From Salvelinus alpinus (taxonomy: Eukaryota > Chordata > Actinopteri > Salmoniformes > Salmonidae), in NCBI RefSeq assembly GCF_045679555.1, contig NC_092096.1, positions 21,723,016 to 21,787,015 of the forward strand: DNA of 64,000 bases, written 5' to 3'. The notes beneath the pieces are model-generated. The model saw nothing but the letters and a program-made list of their open reading frames with translations. It had not been told where the DNA came from and made no database searches. Position 1 is the first letter of the stretch; every line of letters begins with the position of its first letter. The position numbers and the translations under genes are program-made. Positions 13,001 to 25,000 of this stretch are shown piece by piece.

Positions 13001-16000
13001 TGGGTGACTAGCGTCATAGCTCGGCTGGGTGACTAGCGTCATAGCTCGGCTGGGTGACTAGCGTCATAGCTCGGCTGGGTGACTAGCGTCATAGCGTGGC
13101 TGGGTGACTAGCGTCATAGCGTGGCTGGGTGACTAGCGTCATAGCGTGGCTGGGTGACTAGCGTCATAGCGTGGCTGGGTGACTAGCGTCATAGCGTGGC
13201 TGGGTGACTAGCGTCATAGCGTGGCTGGGTGACTAGCGTCATAGCGTGGCTGGGTGACTAGCGTTATAGCGTGGCTGGGTGACTAGCGTCATAGCGTGGC
13301 TGGGTGACTAGCGTCATAGCGTGGCTGGGTGACTAGCGTCATAGCGTGGCTGGGTGACTAGCGTCATAGCGTGGCTGGGTGACTAGCGTCATAGCGTGGC
13401 TGGGTGACTAGCGTCATAGCGTGGCTGGGTGACTAGCGTCATAGCGTGGCTGGGTGACTAGTGTCATAGTGTGACAGTAGCTAATGGGGCCTCTCTATGG
13501 AGTGCCATCTAAAGATGTACCTTGACAACCTACACAATCCAGTGCGACAGCGTATGAATTTGAAAGACAACAGAAATGCAAAGTCAAGAAGCAAAACTTT
13601 GAAAAACACAAGATATAAGCGTAACTAATTGGTGCTATGTGCTCTTCCTGTCCCAACGAGCAGGGGTGGTTAGATCACTTGACTTGGAGAGACTGAGTAG
13701 GGCTCTGGGGTGAAGTACAGATCTAGGATCAGCTTCCATTCCCCCAAACCCAACCTTAACTATTAGTGGAGAAAATGCTGATCTGACCCAAGTTCACCGT
13801 CTAGGGGCAAATTCACCTTTCATTAGGGTCTTGACACAATCCTCAGGTCTGTCCGTGCAGACAAACAGCTGGATTCCTCAGACTCCAAGAAATCACTACC
13901 TTGGATGGTCAATTACTTCAAGACATAGAGGACAGGGAAGGTCTGAATAGAGTGTTAGCTTTGGTCTGTCTGTCTCACGTCAACAACAGGGCAGCAACTA
14001 GGCCTGAAGGTGCTCTTTTTAGGGTCTGGGATTGCTGGCCGGAAAGACAGGTGGCAGAAGGCTTTTTAGAGACAGAGTGGGACAATGGTGGAGTTACACA
14101 TAGCCTTGCATGCTTACGCGAATAAGTGTATGTGTGTGTGTCTGAGTGAGTGCGTTAGTCTCCTCCCTGATCTCTACCTTGTCCATCTTCAGCTTCTTCA
14201 GGTAGCCAGGACTGTCGTAACCCTTGGCCTGCCGAGCCTCCTGTAAATGGTTGACCATCCACACGTTTTTCCTCTGCTTGGCCAGGTCCAGCGGCGTCTC
14301 ACCCTGGAAGAATACAAAGGAATACAGCCAGAGGATCACCACGGTAACAACCAGCTAATCACCACGGTAACAATCCAACACAGAGAGAGCCTGATTCAGA
14401 CAGCTAGGTAGTACCAGATCATAGGACATCTGAGGACACAGAAACAAAGGATGGACACTAAACAGTGGGATAGGAGAAAGGATGGACACTAAACAGTAGG
14501 ATAGGAGAAAGGATGGACACTAAACAGTAGGATAGGAGAAAGGATGGACACTAAACAGTAGGATAGGAGAAAGGATGGACACTAAACAGTAGGATAGGAG
14601 AAAGGATGGACACTAAACAGTAGGATAGGAGAAAGGATGGACACTAAACAGTAGGATAGGAGAAAGGATGGACACTAAACAGTGGGATAGGAGCAAGACC
14701 ATAGGATGGACACTAAACACTGGTGGTGATCTGGGTATTCTAATTGGCCACCCTGGATAATAATGCTTCACCTTTCAAGTTCTGTCAAGACAACTATTAA
14801 AGGGTAACCAGATACAGGACAGCTATTAAAGGTAACCAGATACAGGACAGTTACACTTTTATAACAAGATACAGGACAACTATTAAAAGGTAACCAGATA
14901 CAGGACAGCTATTAAAGGAAACCAGATACAAGCATGTGCTACAGGTCAGAGGTTAGTAGGAGACATTTGGGCCTTCAGTAACATACCTTGGCTCTGGAGT
15001 GACATTTCTCAGTAGGTACAGATCTAGGATCAGCTTCTCCTCCCTCAATCCTAAACTTAACAATTAGGGGGGAGATACAAAGCTGGCCCAAGATCAGCTG
15101 CACAGCCCCCTCACCTTGATGTTCTGTGCGTCCACATTGGAGTTGGAGTCCAGCAGCAGGGTGATGACTGTAGTGTTGCCGGCCAGCACGGCCCAGTGCA
15201 GAGCCGTGTTTTTGTGGTACTTGTCACCCAGGTTGACCGACACGTTGAAGGTCAGCAGTAGCCGGGTGGGGTCCACGCTGTTAGGACGGGACAAAGTTCA
15301 AAGTTCATGTGCAAAGCCTTTATGGTTTATTTATGAGAGTCACCGGGTCATAGTTTAATGTGCTCTAATTAACGACACAGTTGAAGTTTAGTGGCTATTT
15401 AAGTATTAGCCCACTGCACATTCTTCTTTGTGCTTTTAGTATCAGTCTCTTATCTGTCTATTATCCATTTCTAAATGTTGAGCATCTAGATGGGCATTCC
15501 ATTTCTAAATGTTGAGTATCTAGATGGGCATTCCATTTCTAAATGTTGAGCATCTAGATGGGCATTCCATTTCTAAATGTTGCGTATCTAGATGGGCATT
15601 CCATTTCTAAATGTTGCGTATCTAGATGGGCATTCCATTTCTAAATGTTGAGCATCTAGATGGGCATTCCATTTCTAAATGTTGAGCATCTAGATGGGCA
15701 TTCCATTTCTAAATGTTGAGCATCTAGATGGGCATTCCATTTCTAAATGTTGCGTATCTAGATGGGCATTCCATTTCTAAATGTTGAGCATCTAGATGGG
15801 CATTCCATTTCTAAATGTTGCGTATCTAGATGGGCATTCCATTTCTAAATGTTGAGTATCTAGATGGGCATTCCATTTCTAAATGTTGAGCATCTAGATG
15901 GGCATTCCATTTCTAAATGTTGCGTATCTAGATGGGCATTCCATTTCTAAATGTTGAGTATCTAGATGGGCATTCCATTTCTAAATGTTGAGCATCTAGA

Positions 16001-19000
16001 TGGGCATTCCATTTCTAAATGTTGCGTATCTAGATGGGCATTCCATTTCTAAATGTTGAGCATCTAGATGGGCATTCCATTTCTAAATGTTGAGCATCTA
16101 GATGGGCATTCCATTTCTAAATGTTGAGCATCTAGATGGGCATTCCATTTCTAAATGTTGCGTATCTAGATGGGCATTCCATTTCTAAATGTTGAGCATC
16201 TAGATGGGCATTCCATTTCTAAATGTTGAGTATCTAGATGGGCATTCCATTTCTAAATGTTGAGCATCTAGATGGGCATTCCATTTCTAAATGTTGAGCA
16301 TCTAGATGGGCATTCCATTTCTAAATGTTGAGCATCTAGATGGGCATTCCATTTCTAAATGTTGAGCATCTAGATGGGCATTCCATTTCTAAATGTTGAG
16401 CATCTAGATGGGCATTCCATTTCTAAATGTTGAGCATCTAGATGGGCATTCCATTTCTAAATGTTGAGCATCTAGATGGGCATTCCATTTCTAAATGTTG
16501 CGTATCTAGATGGGCATTCCATTTCTAAATGTTGAGTATCTAGATGGGCATTCCATTTCTAAATGTTGCGTATCTAGATGGGCATTCCATTTCTAAATGT
16601 TGAGTATCTAGATGGGCATTCCATTTCTAAATGTTGAGCATCTAGATGGGCATTCCATTTCTAAATGTTGCGTATCTAGATGGGCATTCCATTTCTAAAT
16701 GTTGAGTATCTAGATGGGCATTCCATTTCTAAATGTTGTGTATCTAGATGGGCATTCCATTTCTAAATGTTGAGCATCTAGATGGGCATTCCATTTCTAA
16801 ATGTTGAGCATCTAGATGGGCATTCCATTTCTAAATGTTGCGTATCTAGATGGGCATTTCATTTCTAAATGTTGCGTATCTAGATGGGCATTCCATTTCT
16901 AAATGTTGAGCATCTAGATGGGCATTCCATTTCTGAATGTTGAGCATCTAGATGGGCATTCCATTTCTAAATGTTGAGCATCTAGATGGGCATTCCATTT
17001 CTGAATGTTGAGCATCTAGATGGGCATTCCATTTCTAAATGTTGAGTATCTAGATGGGCATTCCATTTCTAAATGTTGAGCATCTAGATGGGCATTCCAT
17101 TTCTAAAGGTTGAGCATCTAGATGGGCATTCCATTTCTAAATGTTGAGCATCTAGATGGGCATTCCATTTCTAAATGTTGTGTATCTAGATGGGCATTCC
17201 ATTTCTAAATGTTGAGCATCTAGATGGGCATTCCATTTCTAAATGTTGAGCATCTAGATGGGCATTCCATTTCTAAATGTTGTGTATCTAGATGGGCATT
17301 CCATTTCTAAATGTTGAGCATCTAGATGGGCATTCCATTTCTAAATGTTGAGCATCTAGATGGGCATTCCATTTCTAAATGTTGAGTATCTAGATGGGCA
17401 TTCCATTTCTAAATGTTGAGCATCTAGATGGGCATTCCATTTCTAAATGTTGAGCATCTAGATGGGCATTCCATTTCTAAATGTTGTGTATCTAGATGGG
17501 CATTCCATTTCTAAATGTTGAGTATCTAGATGGGCATTCCATTTCTAAATGTTGTGTATCTAGATGGGCATTCCATTTCTAAATGGGCATGGATTTCAGT
17601 TTGTGTGACTGCTGTGTGTGTTTAAATTAACTTGTTGTATCAGGGCTAGATGGGGCAAGGCTAGGACGTATGTAGGATATGGGTGAACGCATGGCACACA
17701 CAGAGACACACACCTGTGTGTCCTGTAAGCTGCCCACATCAAGGGAGTCATTCCATTCTGATCCATCATGTCCACATCCTATAGGAGGAGAGGGAGAAAG
17801 AGCACAGTCACAAACCCCCAATAAACAGAGAGAAGACCGACACTGTGCATCTTTGAAGATGTTTGAGGTACTGAACAGATCCAGGAAAAACCTGGCAGGG
17901 CTGACAATGTGGAATGCAGGTGTCGAAAACTAATGAAACAACACCCCCTGGTGGTGGAAAATTAATGAAACGCCCCCTGGTGGTGGAAAACTAATGAAAC
18001 TGGTGGTGGAAAACTAATGACAACGCCCCCAGGTGGTGGAAAACGAATGAAACAACGCCCCCAGGTGGTGGAAAACGAATGAAACAACGCCCCCTGGTGG
18101 TGGAAAACGAATGAAACAACGCCCCCTGGTGGCCGACAGCAACTCCTGTACTTTGAATAAGCGAGAAAAGCTTTAAAATAAAAAACTGTTTCAGTTCTGG
18201 TGCGATCAGAATAAATATAACACACGGGTGACGTCATAGTAAATCTAATGGACGCACGCTGCCTAACCCCTAATCTTGTAGAGATCTGAGAGGATTTCAG
18301 AGGTTTAAGAAATATGGTAATATCTCCACAATGCCCTCTAATAGGCTAAGCAGAATTTTCACAATATTGCTTACACCTATCAAAGCCTCTCAGATCTACA
18401 CAAGTACACAGGAAGTAGGGGTTAGGGGCTAATTTGCAATTGGGACGTACCTGTCCCTTGGCGATGAGGTAGGCCACGATGGAGGTGTGTCCGAACTGGG
18501 CAGCCAGGTGGACACAGCTGCAGCCCTCTCCGTCGATGAGCGAGGGGTCGGACCCGTACTTCAGCAGCTGCACCACCATGGAGAGGTGGCCCTGTCTGTG
18601 GACACACACAACATGATTATGTTGATGAGCACAAGAACTAACTGGTATTGCATGATATTAGCATTTAGACATGTTTCTGGATTTCGTTTTGTTTAAAGGA
18701 TCAATCTAACTTTCATCTGCAGCACAGAAGAAACTAGCCACCCCCCCTTAATAACACCCCATTATTAACAGCAGGAATGGACATGACAGACTGCACCAAT
18801 AATAACTAAATGTAAAGTCTCTGGGGGTTTTGTAGATAGGAAACGGTTTGAATCCCCGAGCTGACTAGGTGAAGTCTGTCGATGTGCCCTTGAGCAAGGC
18901 ACCCTAAATGCTCCTGTAAGTCGCTCTGGATAAGAGTGTCTGCTAAATGACTACAATATAATATAAATGAAACGTAGATATCACATCCAATTGAGAGATG

Positions 19001-22000
19001 GTTTAATAAGAAGATTGATGCACTAGATACTTAACCAAACACAATCCTCAACAACATTGTAATTAAGTCCTTATATTCACAATACTAAACATAAACCGCA
19101 TATAGAAAGTGTCAGTGATCCGACAGATGGGCTCCACTCCTATCTACTGTGAAAGGTCACTAGCAGGGAGGGGAGGGCTGCTGACAAAGCCGTGAGGCCT
19201 GGCTAGGTATGGGGCCCCCGGCTAGGAATGGTGGCCCCCTGCTGATCATATGAATAATGCAGTAGAGAGCTCTCTGACAGGGGTGAGGACAGGCAGTACT
19301 GGGACATACAACCCTGAAGGTCTCGTGTGACTCCGGGGGAAAAGGACTTCAGCAGAAACACGCCCTATGACACCGACACAGGGGAAAGGAGAGTCCACTG
19401 GAAACAACACCTCTACTTCATACAGTATATAACCTTTCACCTTTCCCTCTAGGTGGGCATGTCTACAGATCAACATATCCAACAGGACCTAATGTTTTGG
19501 TCCTGGAAAGCAGACTGAACCAGAGTCTGTTAATGCCTCATCTATTGTTGTCACTCTTACCTTGTGGCCCAATGCAGTGGTGTGGAGTTGAGGTCACCTC
19601 CCAACTGGTCCACCATCGCCCCCTTTGATATGTAGTACCTACACACAGAGTCACAAATACATTCATCACTCACTTTGATATGTAGTACCTACACACAGCA
19701 TCATAAATACATTCAGCACTCACTTTGATATGTAGTACCTACACAGAGTCACAAATACATTCATCACTCACTTTGATATGTAGTACCTACACACAGCGTC
19801 ACAAATACATTCAGCACTCACTTTGATATGTAGTACCTACACACAGAGTCACAAATACATTCAGCACTCACTTTGATATGTAGTACCTACACACAGAGTC
19901 ACAAATACATTCAGCACTCACTTTGATATGTAGTATCTACACACAGCGACAGCGTCACAAATACATTCATCACTCACTCAACTGCAGGTGGTGAAAAGAT
20001 GAGATTGTTGATGCAGTGAGATAAAACAGATGAACTAATTTAGTTTTACTGCCTCAGGATCTCCAGGAATATGACGTATTAAGAGGATCCTTCCAGTGGA
20101 ACGGATGGCTCAGACCTACGCAGACATCCAGGATCTCCAGGAATATGACGTATTAAGAGGATCCTTCCAGTGGAACGGATGGCTCAGACCTACGCAGACA
20201 TCCAGGATCTCCAGGAATATGACGTATTAAGAGGATCCTTCCAGTGGAACGGATGGCTCAGACCTACGCAGACATCCAGGATCTTGTTCTCTCCTTCCTG
20301 CTATGTTGTATTAGAATGGTTTGGGATTCTGTTCTTATACAGAGACCATGGTTCTGACAGCGTTTCTGTGCAGCAGGACGTCCCTCTGCAGCAGGACGTC
20401 CCTCTGCAGCAGGACGTCCCTCTGCACCACAATGGTAAAGACAGCACAGTAGGTTGGCTGTATTCACTCACACCTGGGTTCTCTTCACTAGGGACCAAAC
20501 AGAAGCTAACAGGGAGGGACTAACTGAACTAGTCCAATAAGAAACTCGTTTTCTGGTGCTAAATGTTTGTACTAATGTATAGGACCAATGCCAGCCTTTG
20601 TCCTGTGTGAGTATGAGAGTCTCCATCACACCGACAGCGTCATGGTGCAAAACGGTACACAGGATCACATCTGGATATGTGTGCAACAAAGGTTCAACAT
20701 TCACCTTCTGCTACCATTTCTGTCACGCCGTCTCTACACATACAATGTGATGGATACCTTTATAAATCCAACGTATGCACCACACAGAACACACTGCAAC
20801 TGCAGGGTTCCGGGACTATGTCCTGTGTGAGTATGTGTGTTTAGGGTTCTAGGACTACGTCCTGTGTGAGTGTGTGTGTTTAGGGTTCTAGGACTACGTC
20901 CTGTGTGAGTATGTGAGTTTAGGGTTCTAGGACAGTATGCTTGCATGAGTTCCAGTCTGACTGGGAAATCCCTCTGATAAGAAACATCCCACAGGAGGGT
21001 GTTGGGAGTAGCATTTCACGTGTACATGTAGGTTTACTGCAACTCACATGTAAGACAGCTGAATAGAGGTGGTCAAGGGCATTGGGTTATTCGGTGTGAG
21101 TGTGTGTGTGTGTGTGTGTGCGTGTATGAGACTGAGGTGTGTGAAGTTTGTATGTCACTCACTTGACCAAGTCTATTCTATTGTTGATGGCAGCCCAGTG
21201 CAGGAGTGTGACGTTCTCTTTGTCCGGCTGCTGAACATCATAGCCTGCCTCCACCAGCTCTCTGCAGCGCTCAAAGATCCCATACCTGGAGAGTGGAGGT
21301 AGACAAGGTTAGAATAGGGTCAACACACACACACGGTTCACACATCCATCCTCAGTTCTCTTATCACAGCCATTAAACTCTGTAAATGTTATAAAGTCAC
21401 CATTGGCCTCACATGCTGACTACACCGCTAACACTAGTCAGCATGTGAGGCCAATGGTGAAAATAAATGTAAATCAAATACATTTATAAAGCCCTTCTTA
21501 CATCAGCTGATATCTCAAAGTGCTGTACAGAAACCCAGCCTAAAACCCCAAACAGTAAGCAATGCAGGTGTAGAAGCACGGTGGCTAGGAAAAACTCCCT
21601 AGAAAGGCCAAAACCTAGGAAGAAACCTAGAGAGGAACCAGGCTGAGGGGTGGCCAGTCCTCTTCTGGCTGTGCCGGGTGGAGATTATAACAGAACATGG
21701 CCAAGATGTTCAAATGTTCATAGATGACCAGCAGGGTCAAATAATAATAATAATCACAGTGGTTGTCGAGGTGCAACAGGTCAGCACCTCAGGACATAAA
21801 CATATGTGTTATTCAATTACCCACACTGCTCGCACGTGCCAATGAGCGTTGTAAGAGAATTCTGCCCTGTTATACAAGAGACCACAGGAAACTTCTTTGA
21901 TCAGAGTTTAGTTTGTTTAATAAGGATTGCAACCCGGAGTATACACTTAGTCATTTGCAAGTAACACACTCAGTACAAAATATGGTGTTTTCCCTTTTTA

Positions 22001-25000
22001 TCCCCTTTTATTTTACCTTTATTTAACTAGGCAAGTCAGTTAAGAACAAATTCTTATTTTCAATGACGGCCTAGGAACAGTGGGTTGTCCAGAACGACCT
22101 TGCCAGCTCGGGGATTCGAACTTGCAACCTTTCGGTTACTAGTCCAACGCTCTAACCACTAGGCTACCTGCCGCCCCACACCCTGCCGCCCCCCCTACTG
22201 AGGTTCACCCCGCCCAGGGCGATGTCCCTTAACTTTAATACCATATAAACTCATAATTAATTGTTGCTAATACAAAGATGTCTCTGATAGGTGGAGTTCA
22301 GCTTATTGTTATTTGCAGTTAGTTCCCCATTCCTTCTTCCTCCTGTTGCTATCATGTGCTGGCAGAAGTAAGACTGGAACATAGTATCAACAGGAACTGA
22401 AAGTATATTTTCCAACACACAGACATCTGACTTTTGTGACTTTCGTCTCTACCACTGATTCTTAATCTCAAGCAAAACATTAATCATTGTACTTTTGTAA
22501 TTACAGGTGTTCCTATAATGTACAGATATTATAAAATTCCTTTCAAGTCAGCTCTATTTGTGACGCTGATCGCGATGCAAGTCCTGCCTCTCTCATCTCC
22601 TCATTGGTTTATAGAAGCAGATACCCACGTGCCATCTCCTCATTGGTTATACCCACGTGGGCGATTGAAAGACAACTGAGTTCGTCGGTTGTCGTGGTAA
22701 TACTATGAAAGTTTAGATGCCGATCGCCATATAAAGTCCAAAGAAGAAAAACTCTGGAAGGAGGAGAGATGACTAGAAGAGGAACTTAAAACTTTCCACC
22801 TTCTCCACAACTGTCCCGTCGATGTGGATAAGGGGGTGCTCCACCACCCGATGTCACAGGAGGGCCACAAAGATCATCAAGGACAACAACCACCCGAGCC
22901 ACTGCCTGTTCGCCCCGCTATCATCCAGAAGGCGAGGTCAGTACAGGTACATCAAAGCAGGGACCGAGAGACTGAAAAACAGCTTCTATCTCAAGGCCAT
23001 CAGACTGTTAAACAGCCATCACTAACATTGAGTGGCTGCTGCCAACATACAGACTCAATCTCTAGCCACTTTAATAATAAAAAATTGGATGTAAATGTAT
23101 CACTAGTCACTTAAACAATGCCACTTTATATAATGCTTACATACCCTACACTACTCATCTGATATGTATATACTGTACTCTATACCATCTAATGTATCCT
23201 GCCTATGCCGTTCGGCCATCGCTCATCCATATATTTATATGTACATATTCTTATTCATTCCTTTACACTTGTGTGTATAAGGTAGTTGTTGTGAAATTGT
23301 TAGATTACTTGTTAGATATTACTGCACGGTCAGAACTAGAAGCACAAGCATTTCGCTACACTCACATTAACATCCGCTAACCATGTGTATGTGACCAATA
23401 ACATTTCATTCGATTTAGAAACGATTCGGTTGACCATTTTATGTGTGGATTAATTGTTGGAGAAGAGTACCTTGTGCATTTCAGATAAAATAACTCAACA
23501 TTTATATCGCAGGACAAATTAGCAAGCAAGCTAGCTAAATCGGCATAAATGTTTAATGCTTTTCGACCTGTTCCCGAATTAAAATAATTGGTTCAGAGTT
23601 TGTTTTGATATTTTAACCTGCGTGTCGTGATCGCGTTTGGTGTGGGGGGACAAAATCAATTGGCGCACGATGGCCGGTTTGGGTTTGGTGTCATGGTGAA
23701 ATCCCTGAGCGGTTTTCTTCTCCGGCAACTGAGTTAGGAAGGACGCCTGTATCTTTGAGGTGACTGGGTGTAGATTCCCCATCCAAAGTGTAATTAATAA
23801 CTTCACCATGCTCAAAGGGATATTCAATGTCTGCGTTTTCGGTGCCCTTCTTTGCCAAGCATTGTAAAACCTCTCTGGTCTTTGTGTTTGAATCGATTTT
23901 TGATATTCACTGCTCGACTGAGGGATCTTATAGATAATTGTGTGTGTGTGTGGGGTACAGTGAGGAGGTAGTCATTCAAAAAGTAGGTTAAACACTATTA
24001 TTGCCCCCAGAGTGAGTCCAAGCAACTTATTATGGGACTTGTTGAGCACATGTTTACTCCTGAACTTATTTAGGCTTGCCATAACAAATTGATTCAAGAC
24101 AATTCAGATTTTCATTTTGTATTAAATTTGTAAAACGTCTGATAACAAAATTCCACTTTGACATTACGGGGTATTGTATGTGACAAACTCCATTTAATCC
24201 ATTTTAAATTCAGGCTGTAACGTGTAAAAAGTCAAGGGGTGTGAATACTTTGAAGGCACTATGTTCATACACCATTGGTCTGGCTCATAGGGGAAGGAAC
24301 GTTTCATAATACCATGTGAACACATTCATGGGGGAAGGGAAATCACAGGTAGTGCAGACTAGCTGACACAAATCTGGTCCTGACAATGCCAGAACAAGGA
24401 AACAAGTCCAGGGAGGCTAGTAGTAATAAATGTTCTGTTAGTGGTTTCCTGCTAGCGTCCATACTAGGGGCCTGTCTGTTACCCTATATGCAAACCAACT
24501 AGAGGGGGTATCGATAGCGGTGTAGTGTGAAGTTGCTCCTAGACACTGATCTTGAGACAGTTTTGCATTTCCCCCACTAATGGTTAATGTTAGGACTGGG
24601 GGAGGGGTAACTGATCCTAGATCTGTACCTAGGGGTACAGATTCACCCCGTAGCAGGGATCGTTAGCCACTAGTCTAGAGCAGTGATATGATCTGGAGCA
24701 GGGATCGATAGACACTAGTCTACAGGCTCTCCCATCTCCACAGAGAAACTCTGGAGCTCATCAGGTTCTTTTCAAACTTTTTCAAAGTACTGCAGCATGG
24801 GGCAGCAGGTAGGCTAGTGGTTAGAGCATTGGCCTAGTAACCGAAAGGTTGTAAGATCAAATCCCTGAGCTGACTAAGTTTAAATCTGTCGTTCTGCCCC
24901 TGAACAAGGCAGTTAACCCACTGTTCCTAGGCAGTCATTGAAAATAAGAATTTGTTCTTAACTAACTTGCCTCGTTAAATAAAGGAAGTAAAAAAAGAGG

